From Sulfurovum sp. (GTDB lineage: Bacteria; Campylobacterota; Campylobacteria; Campylobacterales; Sulfurovaceae), in the NCBI GenBank assembly GCA_026983515.1, contig JALWHT010000175.1:1-33946 (forward strand): DNA of 33,946 bases, written 5' to 3'. The notes beneath the pieces are model-generated. The model searched no databases, was not told the DNA's origin, and was given only the letters and a program-made list of their open reading frames with translations. Positions 7,349 through 14,510 of the stretch are shown here, one piece after another. The position numbers and the translations under genes were made by a program. Every line of letters starts with the position of its first letter. The stretch's first letter is position 1.

Positions 7349-7370
7349 GGTGCGTAGCCACGCACCTTAT
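7345..7370. repeat. Single REP-like palindrome between convergent genes
   Basis: GTAGG followed by the hairpin GGTGCGT (7349-7355) - agcc - ACGCACC (7360-7366). It lies between the 44-residue gene and the end of prfB, where it could serve both strands as a transcription stop. It shares GTAGGGTGCGT with the repeat at 23585. Confidence 0.7.
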
Positions 7371-7386
7371 AGAGGATGAATAAAAG

Positions 7387-8481
7387 TTACTTCGCCTGTG
7401 CGATCAGTACACCCTCAAGCAGTTTGTCAATGTCGCCGTCAAGGATGGCATCGACGTTGGTAAAGGCCTGGTTGCTTCGGGTATCTTTGACCTGCTGATA
7501 GGGTTGGAGGACGTAGGAGCGGATCTGATGCCCCCAGCCGATTTCACTTTTTTCTACCCCATCGATCTCCGCCTGCTTCTTCTCCATCTCATACTCGTAA
7601 AGACGTGATTTGAGCATCTTCATTGCTGAGGCTTTGTTCTTGTGCTGGCTTCGGTCATTCTGGCACTGTACGACAATACCGGTAGGGATATGTGTGATAC
7701 GGATGGCCGAGTCGGTGGTGTTGACGTGCTGTCCGCCTGCACCGCTTGAGCGGTAGGTGTCGATACGGATATCTTTCTCCTCAATTTCAATGTCGATATC
7801 ATCATCGATCTCAGGTGAAACCATCACTGAGGTAAATGAGGTGTGGCGCTTGGCATTGGAGTCAAAGGGACTGATGCGCACCAGACGGTGGATACCGTTT
7901 TCGACCTTAAGGTAGCCGTAGGCATTCTCTCCCTTGATGATAAAACTGACATCCTTGATACCCGCTTCTTCTCCGGGCTGGTAATCAAGCACTTCGGTTT
8001 TAAACCCGTGGCGTTCTGCCCATCGCAGATACATACGGTAGAGCATACTCGCCCAGTCCTGACTCTCTGTACCGCCCGCTCCGGGGTGGATGGAGACGAT
8101 GGCATTGTTACTGTCGTGTTCGCCGCTAAGCATCATCTGTACCTCAAGTGCTTTGATGTGTGATTCAAGGTTTTCGGCATCTTCAAAGAGCATCTCGAGT
8201 GTCTCTTCATCTTTTTCCGACTTGGCAAGTTCAAAGTACTCTTTGGCATCGGCAAGTGCATCATTAGCGTTGTTGTATGTTTCCAAAATACGCTCAGTAC
8301 GTGTTTTCTCCTGTGAGATCTTTGCTGCTTTTGCCGCATCATTCCAGAAGTCCGGATCCTGCTGCATCTGTTCTATTTCATTAAGACGTTTCTGCAGTTC
8401 GTCGGGTTTGACGATATTGGTGATATTTTCCATTTTGTTGGTCAGTGATTTAAGCAGTTCGCTGTATTCATAAGTATCCAC
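7387..8481 (-). CDS. prfB: Peptide chain release factor 2
   Basis: A 364-residue class I release factor recognising UGA and UAA. The stop-codon recognition tripeptide SPF is at 204-206 ([14 protein letters not shown]), and the peptidyl hydrolysis motif GGQ is at 249-251 (SGAGGQHVN). The N-terminal coiled domain occupies about 1-110. The frame is open upstream to about 8640, but the start is the GTG at 8481: [13 protein letters not shown] matches Campylobacter RF2 N-termini as I recall them, the length fits, and AAGGA (8492-8496, reverse strand) precedes it by 10 bases. The frame is continuous, so the programmed +1 frameshift that controls prfB in many bacteria is absent. A REPIN-like element stands directly upstream. 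Confidence 0.95.
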   Translation of the reverse strand: MDTYEYSELLKSLTNKMENITNIVKPDELQKRLNEIEQMQQDPDFWNDAAKAAKISQEKTRTERILETYNNANDALADAKEYFELAKSEKDEETLEMLFEDAENLESHIKALEVQMMLSGEHDSNNAIVSIHPGAGGTESQDWASMLYRMYLRWAERHGFKTEVLDYQPGEEAGIKDVSFIIKGENAYGYLKVENGIHRLVRISPFDSNAKRHTSFTSVMVSPEIDDDIDIEIEEKDIRIDTYRSSGAGGQHVNTTDSAIRITHIPTGIVVQCQNDRSQHKNKASAMKMLKSRLYEYEMEKKQAEIDGVEKSEIGWGHQIRSYVLQPYQQVKDTRSNQAFTNVDAILDGDIDKLLEGVLIAQAK

Positions 8482-8501
8482 GTGAAAAAGTTCCTTTTCC
8501 C

Positions 8502-8605
8502 CTGTAGGGTGCTGTGCCCCACAGCACCATATAAGTCTGGTACAGTAGTATGCATCATCTATAGTAAAAAGATTTTCGGTGTTGTCTGGGGACAATACCC
8601 TACAG
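8502..8605. repeat. REPIN-like element with 9-bp terminal inverted repeats
   Basis: The element is bounded by CTGTAGGGT (8502-8510) and ACCCTACAG (8597-8605), a perfect inverted repeat. Each end forms its own hairpin: GGTGCTGT (8508-8515) / ACAGCACC (8521-8528), and GTGTTGTC (8579-8586) / GACAATAC (8591-8598) with one G-T pair. It fills the divergent spacer between prfB and panC. On the reverse strand TATAGA (8558-8563) could be a -10 for prfB. Confidence 0.75.
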
Positions 8606-8610
8606 TTATA

Positions 8611-8622
8611 TTTTGCTATGAT
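8611..8622 (+). promoter_or_regulatory. panC promoter, -10 region
   Basis: TTTTGCTATGAT with TATGAT at 8617-8622, immediately after the REPIN-like element and about 34 bases before the panC start. It is an extended-type -10 with no good -35. Confidence 0.55.
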
Positions 8623-8655
8623 TTTACCAAACAAAAGCAAAATAGAGGGTTAGGT

Positions 8656-9480
8656 ATGGTTATTGCACGTACGGTCGAAGCATTGAAAGAAGCCAGAGCA
8701 TCACTGCAGGACAGTGTAGGGTTTGTACCGACGATGGGGGCACTGCATCAGGGACATCTTTCTCTTATTCAGCATGCAAAAGATGAGAATGATGCGGTGA
8801 TCGTATCGGTATTTGTCAATCCCACACAGTTTCTTGAGGGGGAGGATCTTGATGCCTATCCAAGACGGGAAGAGGCAGACAGGCTGATTTGTGAACGGGC
8901 AGGTGTGGATGTGCTCTTTATGCCGACGATCGATCAGATGTATGAAAAAGATGAACTCTGTATCGGTGCGCCTGCCATTCGAGGCTATATTCTTGAGGGA
9001 GAGAAGCGTCCTGGACACTTTGACGGGATGCTGCAGATTGTGATGAAGTTACTCAATCTGACACAGGCAACACGGGCTTACTTTGGCAAGAAAGATGCCC
9101 AGCAGCTTGCGCTGGTCATGCAGATGGTCAGAAATTATTTTATGGATGTCGAAATTATTCCCTGTGAAATCGTGCGAGATGAAAAAGGGCTGGCACTCAG
9201 TTCGCGCAATGCCTATCTGACTCCCGAAGAGAAAGAGCGTGCGCTCTGCCTTTCCCGATCGCTGAAACGGGCTACAAAAATGGTGATGGCGGGTGAACTT
9301 GATGCCCAAAAGATCAAATCAGAAATGCTTGAGGTGCTCAAAGAGGCGGATGAGGTGGAGTATGTGGCTATTGTTGACCGTGCTTTCAGGGCTGTTGAAA
9401 AAGTTGAGGTCGGGAACACGATCATTCTTGTCGCCGCGTGGGTTGGCAAACCGCGGCTTATTGACAATATTTGGATCTAA
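8656..9480 (+). CDS. panC: Pantothenate synthetase (pantoate-beta-alanine ligase)
   Basis: A 274-residue enzyme joining pantoate and beta-alanine with ATP to form pantothenate, the precursor of coenzyme A. Signatures: [16 protein letters not shown] near 21-36 (HxGH nucleotide-binding motif), VFVNPTQF near 50-57, RPGHFDGM near 118-125, YFGKKDAQQ near 144-152 and [11 protein letters not shown] near 180-190. The frame is open upstream across the REPIN-like element, but the family N-terminus and the purine-rich AGAGGG at 8644-8649 place the start at 8656. The gene converges on ftsI with only 3 bp between stops. Confidence 0.95.
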   Translation: MVIARTVEALKEARASLQDSVGFVPTMGALHQGHLSLIQHAKDENDAVIVSVFVNPTQFLEGEDLDAYPRREEADRLICERAGVDVLFMPTIDQMYEKDELCIGAPAIRGYILEGEKRPGHFDGMLQIVMKLLNLTQATRAYFGKKDAQQLALVMQMVRNYFMDVEIIPCEIVRDEKGLALSSRNAYLTPEEKERALCLSRSLKRATKMVMAGELDAQKIKSEMLEVLKEADEVEYVAIVDRAFRAVEKVEVGNTIILVAAWVGKPRLIDNIWI

Positions 9481-9483
9481 GAC

Positions 9484-11508
9484 CTAAAAGAGGTCTGCCG
9501 CATCTTCGATCTGACTTTTGCGGATCTTTGGCACGGCTTTTGGTTTGCGTTTTGGTACAGGAACCACCTTTTGCGGTTTTTCGACAACCGGCTGTTGCGG
9601 CTCTTTCGGTTTGGGCGGCGGTGGCAGGATAGGTGCGGAGACTTCTGTTTCACTGCGCTTTTCTCCGTAGAGCGGTGTATCGCATGCTACTTTCTCTTCG
9701 GCATTTGGATCTGGTATAAGGTAGCCCTGGTCGACCAGAATACGCACGGCATTTTTAAATGTAGGCACAGCAGACTGAGAAGCAAAGTATTTGTGGTACT
9801 TCTTGGCACGGATTACGAGTACGCCAATGGTATATTTGTGTCCTTTTTTATCGTTGGCAAAGCCGTAGAAGCTGCTGTGGTACTCTCTGACATAATGGCC
9901 ATGTTTGGCAATGTGTGCCGTACCGGTCTTCCCTCCGATCTCAAGGCCAGGATACTGTGCTTTGACACCCGTACCCCGCTTAACAACCTCTTTGAGAATT
10001 TCATGTATCTCTCTGGCGGCTTTTTTGCCAATGGGATGTAGATCGCCACGGGTAGGCGGCAGAATATAGTGGTCACCTTTGGCATCTTCAAGATAGTCGG
10101 CAATACGCGGTGTTACTGCTACACCGTTGTTGTTGAATGCCGAGTAGGCTTTGAAAAGTTGAGCAAAAGTCACCACCATACCGTAGCCGTAGGAGCTATT
10201 GGCCCGGTGCATCTGGTTGTTGAGAAGATGCAGCGACTTAATATGTCCGGGAAGATCACGTGAGAGGTCAATACCTGAGGGCTGAGAGAGACCAAATCCG
10301 AGTAGCCCGTCACGGAACTCCTTGCCTGTCAGTCTCCATGATATTTGGGAAATACCGACGTTGGAAGAGTGGACAATGATATCGGTTGCATCGAGTGATT
10401 CGAATTTTTCATCATCACTGATGGTGCGGCGCTTGCCGATTTTTAGCTTTCCATTGAAGGTGTTGAATACGGTATGGGGCGTGACCACCCCTTTATCCAG
10501 AGCAATAGCCAGTGTCAGGGGTTTGATGACGGATCCCGCTTCGTAGGGATATTCTGCAAATTTTGGGCTGAGTGCGGGGATGTCTTTTTGGGTGATGTGC
10601 GAAGGGTCGTAGCGTTCTGTGCTTGCCAGCGCGAGAACATTTCCCGTCTTGCTCTCCATGATGCCCACAAGAATTTCATCAGTATCAATACGCGCTTTCA
10701 TGCTGTCTATCATTTTTTCAACACGCCGTTGCAGTGCAAGGGGAATATTGAGGTGAAGATCCATGCCGTCAACACGTTGTTTTGTGATCGTGTTCTTGTC
10801 ATGAATGATGTTGCCGCCGACATCACGTTTACCCCGGAAATAACCGTCTTTTTTGGATGTGATGTATTTTTCATATTTGCGTTCGAGCCCCTTTTTTCCT
10901 TCAGGGCGGATATAGTGGCCATCATATTTTTTGCCCACGTAGCCTACAATGGGGCTGAGTATATCATGCAGTGGGAAGTGGCGGCTTTCTCCAATCTCTG
11001 TAATATCAAGACCATAAAGCACTTCGATGCCCGAACGGGTTTTTATAGAGTGAAATACTTTCAGCTGTCTTAGCTTGTAGGCAAGTGATTTGAGCTGCAT
11101 TGCCTGTTTTGCATTGAGATGTTTTGAAAGGATAATGTTACCCTTGATCTTGCGGCCTTTTTTATCGAAAAAGCGTTTGTTGAGTTTTGCTTCGGGAATG
11201 CCGCTGTAGATACTGAAAAGTTTAATGAAAAGGGCTTTTCTGTCAGGATCGATACTCTCCCCCCGAATAACTGCCTGGTAGGTTTTGAAGGAAGAGGAGA
11301 GGGTGTAGTGGTCTGCTGAAAGAATGGCACCCCGGAAAGAGCGGTCATGGATAGTGGCAAACTGGCTGGGAATGTGACGGTCTGAAGTAACCGTGTTGAG
11401 TACAGAAGCCAGAAAGATGGACATACCGATGACTAACAGGATGAAGAGTCCTGTGATCTTGCTGGTACGCTGCTGCATCGCCTGATTTTTTATCTCTCTG
11501 TTCATCAT
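9484..11508 (-). CDS. ftsI: Division-specific class B penicillin-binding protein (FtsI/PBP3)
   Basis: A 674-residue septal peptidoglycan transpeptidase. A short cytoplasmic start and one membrane anchor (about 19-38) precede the class B dimerisation domain (about 50-245, with GYVGKKYDGHY...GLERKYEKY). The transpeptidase domain has Ser326-x-x-Lys329 (AGSVIKP), Ser381-Ser-Asn383 and Lys527-Thr-Gly529. After about residue 605 comes a Pro/Lys-rich, strongly basic tail ending DAADLF, unusual for FtsI. Two adjacent ATG codons start the frame; GGGGGA almost touches the first, so translation may begin at 11505. It is divergent from ftsW, which fits the known FtsI-FtsW pairing. Confidence 0.88.
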   Translation of the reverse strand: MMNREIKNQAMQQRTSKITGLFILLVIGMSIFLASVLNTVTSDRHIPSQFATIHDRSFRGAILSADHYTLSSSFKTYQAVIRGESIDPDRKALFIKLFSIYSGIPEAKLNKRFFDKKGRKIKGNIILSKHLNAKQAMQLKSLAYKLRQLKVFHSIKTRSGIEVLYGLDITEIGESRHFPLHDILSPIVGYVGKKYDGHYIRPEGKKGLERKYEKYITSKKDGYFRGKRDVGGNIIHDKNTITKQRVDGMDLHLNIPLALQRRVEKMIDSMKARIDTDEILVGIMESKTGNVLALASTERYDPSHITQKDIPALSPKFAEYPYEAGSVIKPLTLAIALDKGVVTPHTVFNTFNGKLKIGKRRTISDDEKFESLDATDIIVHSSNVGISQISWRLTGKEFRDGLLGFGLSQPSGIDLSRDLPGHIKSLHLLNNQMHRANSSYGYGMVVTFAQLFKAYSAFNNNGVAVTPRIADYLEDAKGDHYILPPTRGDLHPIGKKAAREIHEILKEVVKRGTGVKAQYPGLEIGGKTGTAHIAKHGHYVREYHSSFYGFANDKKGHKYTIGVLVIRAKKYHKYFASQSAVPTFKNAVRILVDQGYLIPDPNAEEKVACDTPLYGEKRSETEVSAPILPPPPKPKEPQQPVVEKPQKVVPVPKRKPKAVPKIRKSQIEDAADLF

Positions 11509-11550
11509 TCCCCCAGTTTATGTGGAATTTTATCAAAGATATCTGTTATA

Positions 11551-11561
11551 TCTGATAAAAT
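11551..11561 (+). promoter_or_regulatory. ftsW-murG promoter, -10 region
   Basis: TCTGATAAAAT with TAAAAT at 11556-11561, in the 84-bp divergent spacer between ftsI and ftsW. The start codon of ftsW is 31 bases downstream. Confidence 0.5.
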
Positions 11562-11592
11562 ACGGCATTCAACTCTATAAAGTGATACTTCT

Positions 11593-12777
11593 ATGATAGA
11601 CAAACCGCTGCTTGCCGCTGTTATGGTTCTGCTGACACTCTCCCTGGTGATGGACTATTCACTTTCCGTCTATACTGTGCAGCATTTTGGCTATAACGAA
11701 TTTCATTTTTTTATACGTCAGAGCATCGCAGTGTTTGCCGGGCTCACGATGATGGTGATTCTCAGCAGGCTCGACCCGGACAGATGGATCGCCCGTATCG
11801 GGATCGGGCTTTTTGTTCTCTTTTTTCTTTTAATGGTTGTCATGCCTTTTTTGCCGCACTCACTGGTAACAGCGGTCGGAGGAGCCAAACGGTGGATTCA
11901 TCTCGGCCCTGTCTCCATCGCTCCCGTGGAATTTTTCAAGGTAGGGTTTATTGCCTTCCTTGCCTGGAGTTTTAAGCGTAAACTGGGAGATAAAGGGCAT
12001 ATGTCCTTTGGAGAAGAGATACGGCTTTTCGCCCCCTACCTTTTCATCTTTATGGCAGTGGTGGTACTGGTTGCCATTTTCCAGAAAGACCTGGGACAGG
12101 TGGTGGTGCTCGGTGCGGCACTGTTGACACTCTTTCTCTTTGTGGGAAGTTCCTATAAATTCTTTCTGATGCTTCTCTCTTCGGCTTTTGCTGCCGTTAT
12201 TGCACTTATTTTTCTTGCACCCCACAGAATGGCGCGTATCAAAAGCTGGTGGATCAGTGTCCAGGACAGTGTACTCTCATGGCTTCCGTTTAAGCCGCTT
12301 CAGGAGCTTCGGGTAGCGGCAACAGTGAAAGAACCCTGGCAGATCTCCAATTCGCTCAATGCCATTCATAACGGTGGACTTTTCGGGCAGGGGCTGGGCA
12401 ACGGACAGTTTAAACTGGGGTACCTTTCGGAAGTGCATACGGACTTTATCCTTGCAGGTATTGCCGAAGAGCTCGGGTTTATCGGTATCGTGTTTGTGGT
12501 ACTGACTCTGCTTTTTATCATATTCCGTATTTTCAAGATCGCCTCGAAGGTCAAAGACCCCATGTACTACCTTTTCAGCATCGGCGTGGGACTGCTGATC
12601 GCATACGCCTTTTTGCTTAACGCATTCGGGATTGCCGGCATCACACCCATTAAAGGAATCGCAGTGCCGTTCTTGAGTTACGGCGGATCGCATATTATGG
12701 CAACCTGTATTGCAATCGGTATGGTGCTGATGATTTCCAAGAAAGTACCCAGAGATATGCACGGAAGAATACTGTAA
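11593..12777 (+). CDS. ftsW: Septal peptidoglycan polymerase of the SEDS family (FtsW)
   Basis: A 394-residue polytopic membrane protein with about ten hydrophobic segments. SEDS proteins polymerise glycan strands from lipid II together with a class B PBP. Family features: GGAKRWIHLGP near 96-106, the transmembrane stretch with FQKDLGQVVVLGAAL near 155-169, and the C-terminal motif GIAVPFLSYGGSHIM near 355-369. RodA and FtsW are hard to separate by eye. Position between ftsI and murG favours FtsW. Codon 1 is the ATG at 11593. murG follows after 28 bp in the same unit. Confidence 0.87.
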   Translation: MIDKPLLAAVMVLLTLSLVMDYSLSVYTVQHFGYNEFHFFIRQSIAVFAGLTMMVILSRLDPDRWIARIGIGLFVLFFLLMVVMPFLPHSLVTAVGGAKRWIHLGPVSIAPVEFFKVGFIAFLAWSFKRKLGDKGHMSFGEEIRLFAPYLFIFMAVVVLVAIFQKDLGQVVVLGAALLTLFLFVGSSYKFFLMLLSSAFAAVIALIFLAPHRMARIKSWWISVQDSVLSWLPFKPLQELRVAATVKEPWQISNSLNAIHNGGLFGQGLGNGQFKLGYLSEVHTDFILAGIAEELGFIGIVFVVLTLLFIIFRIFKIASKVKDPMYYLFSIGVGLLIAYAFLLNAFGIAGITPIKGIAVPFLSYGGSHIMATCIAIGMVLMISKKVPRDMHGRIL

Positions 12778-12805
12778 TCTGAAGCAGAAAAAGGGAGAAT
12801 GAGAT

Positions 12806-13840
12806 ATGAGTATTGTAATGACAGGCGGGGGAACGGGTGGCCATCTGGCGATCATCCGTGCCGTCAAAGAGGCATTGGTAACAGAGGGAAGTGAACTGAA
12901 ATCTAATGCCAATCTAGTCTATATTGGCTCTGAAAAAGGGCAGGACAGACAGTGGTTTGAGCATGACGATGATTTTGAAGTGAAGTATTTTCTGCAGACC
13001 AAAGGGGTGGTCAACCAGAAGGGGCTTGGAAAAATTCAGTCACTCTGGATGATGTTCAAAGCCTATCTTCAGGCACGAAAACTGCTTAAAGAACATGATG
13101 CGAAAGTGGTTTTTTCCGTAGGAGGTTTTTCTTCGGCAGCTACGGCATTTGCTGCAAAGACAAGCGGAGTGCCGCTGGTGATCCATGAACAGAATGCCGC
13201 TTTGGGATCGCTCAACAAACTGTTGAAACCCTATGCTGATGTGTTTATCAGCTCCTACCTTGAAGAGAGTCCCGTCAAAGCCTACCCTGTCAAGGAGGTT
13301 TTTTTTGACAATGCCCGTATCCGTGAAAACGTAGAAACCATCATCTTTCTTGGCGGCTCCCAGGGTGCACGTGCCATCAATGAGTTGGCGCTCTCCCTTG
13401 CTCCGGAACTCAATGCACGTGGTATCCGCATCATCCATCAGGCGGGTGCGAACAATATCGATGCGGTGCAGCAGGCGTATCGTGAGCTTGGCATCGATGC
13501 GGAAGTATTCGGTTTTACGACAAAACTGGCCGACTATATGCATGAAGCTGACTTCGCTATTGCAAGAGCAGGGGCATCCACACTCTGGGAACTTGCAGCC
13601 ACGGCATTGCCGACACTCTTCATCCCCTACCCGTATGCGGCGAGCGATCATCAGTATTACAATGCCAAATTTCTTGTTGAAAAAGAGTTGGCATGGGTGA
13701 TGCGTGAAAATGAGATAGAGAAAGACAAAGTACTTGCCCTGTTTGATGAAGACCTTTCCCACAAGAGCAGAGGACTGATGGAGAGCATTGAGCGCGACGG
13801 CAGCCGTCAGATTGCCACTCTTTTGGAGCGCTATCTCTAA
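12806..13840 (+). CDS. murG: MurG, lipid II-forming GlcNAc transferase
   Basis: A 344-residue peripheral inner-membrane glycosyltransferase that adds GlcNAc from UDP-GlcNAc to lipid I, giving lipid II. The N-terminal diphosphate loop GGGTGGH is at 7-13, IHEQNAALG near 126-134, the second glycine-rich loop GGSQGAR at 183-189, and the UDP-GlcNAc-binding region ARAGASTLWELAA at 253-265. Length and both Rossmann halves are complete. GGGAG lies shortly before the ATG. It is co-oriented with ftsW, so the unit supplies and polymerises lipid II. Confidence 0.95.
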   Translation: MSIVMTGGGTGGHLAIIRAVKEALVTEGSELKSNANLVYIGSEKGQDRQWFEHDDDFEVKYFLQTKGVVNQKGLGKIQSLWMMFKAYLQARKLLKEHDAKVVFSVGGFSSAATAFAAKTSGVPLVIHEQNAALGSLNKLLKPYADVFISSYLEESPVKAYPVKEVFFDNARIRENVETIIFLGGSQGARAINELALSLAPELNARGIRIIHQAGANNIDAVQQAYRELGIDAEVFGFTTKLADYMHEADFAIARAGASTLWELAATALPTLFIPYPYAASDHQYYNAKFLVEKELAWVMRENEIEKDKVLALFDEDLSHKSRGLMESIERDGSRQIATLLERYL

Positions 13841-13874
13841 ACGTTTCACGATTTACCAACAGTTTTTTTTTATA

Positions 13875-13905
13875 GTTCCTTTCCGAAACTGTGTTTGAAA
13901 GGAAC
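13875..13905 (+). promoter_or_regulatory. Perfect hairpin sequestering the lipoprotein gene's ribosome binding site
   Basis: GTTCCTTTC (13875-13883) pairs perfectly with GAAAGGAAC (13897-13905). Inside the loop AAAC (13886-13889) pairs with GTTT (13893-13896), extending the helix to 13 bp with a 2-base bulge and a TGT loop. The 3' arm contains the ribosome binding site AAAGGA of the ATG at 13910. No T-run follows, so it is not an ordinary terminator. A T8 run lies upstream at 13863-13870. Confidence 0.75.
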
Positions 13906-13909
13906 AGAG

Positions 13910-14395
13910 ATGAAAAAAAGATGGATGATGATACTGCTTTTGGGTGTAGCCGCACTGACAATGACCGGCTGCGGGGGCGGCGATAGTTACGATACAGGAT
14001 ATGAAGATGGCTACGATGACGGGTTTTATGATGGGGCACGGGTACCGGTAGACGGTATGACAACGTTGTTTCTGATTGACCTGTCAGGTTTTTCTGCTGC
14101 AGGGGTCCACTATACCTGTGTCGATCCAACCGGTGCTTTGACAGCAGATGCCGTGACTGCTCCCAACGGTGAGTTTTCATTCTATCCCGGTGAGCAGTGT
14201 ACTTTCGATCTGCTTGGTTTCGGCGGTACACCGGATGACCCGCTCTTTATTGAAGATGATATTGGGCAGGGAAAAAACAATATTGCCTACGCATGTGACG
14301 GAGGCGATGCGGGATTGACAGGGTACAATGTTGAGCTGGATAGAGACGGGTTTTTCAATTATCTGCCTGATGATGTCTGTACATTCTCTTTTTAG
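13910..14395 (+). CDS. Small secreted lipoprotein with two cysteine-containing repeats
   Basis: 161 residues. The signal peptide is KKRWMMILLLGVAALTMTG with the lipobox cysteine at 21 (MTGC), so the protein should be lipid-anchored. A Gly/Asp/Tyr-rich segment follows (YDTGYEDGYDDGFYDG, about 26-41). Then come two related modules, about 66-100 and 127-161, each of the form Y-x-C ... G-x-F-x-[FY]-x-P ... C-T-F. They resemble the short G-x-F-x-Y-x-x-G beta modules of bacterial surface proteins, with a pair of cysteines that could form a disulfide in each. No enzyme motif is seen and the function is unknown. ATG 13910 is chosen over a TTG five codons earlier because AAAGGA precedes it at the right distance. 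Confidence 0.75.
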   Translation: MKKRWMMILLLGVAALTMTGCGGGDSYDTGYEDGYDDGFYDGARVPVDGMTTLFLIDLSGFSAAGVHYTCVDPTGALTADAVTAPNGEFSFYPGEQCTFDLLGFGGTPDDPLFIEDDIGQGKNNIAYACDGGDAGLTGYNVELDRDGFFNYLPDDVCTFSF

Positions 14396-14431
14396 GAAAA
14401 TGTTTCTAATTTCTTCTTCATAACATCTTGG

Positions 14432-14453
14432 AAGCCCCTTCTGCGGGGGCTTT
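14432..14453 (+). terminator. Rho-independent terminator after the lipoprotein gene
   Basis: AAGCCCC (14432-14438) pairs with GGGGCTT (14446-14452), loop TTCTGCG, followed by only a short T-run. It is 37 bases after the stop. Confidence 0.7.
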
Positions 14454-14473
14454 ACCTCCCAATAACCACAAAT

Positions 14474-14483
14474 TGGCTAAAAT
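14474..14483 (+). promoter_or_regulatory. alaS operon promoter, -10 region
   Basis: TGGCTAAAAT with TAAAAT at 14478-14483. The start codon of alaS is 28 bases further on, with GCAGGA before it. This is probably the main promoter of the long overlapping gene run to 23376. Confidence 0.55.
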
Positions 14484-14510
14484 ATCCCAATTTTTAACGC
14501 AGGATATGCA

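Noticed and set aside
8482-8640. Longer N-terminus for prfB
   Set aside because: The extra 53 codons translate the REPIN-like element; the GTG at 8481 fits family length and has AAGGA upstream.
13863-13905. Terminator for murG
   Set aside because: The T-run precedes the hairpin and nothing T-rich follows it, so the geometry is wrong on both strands.
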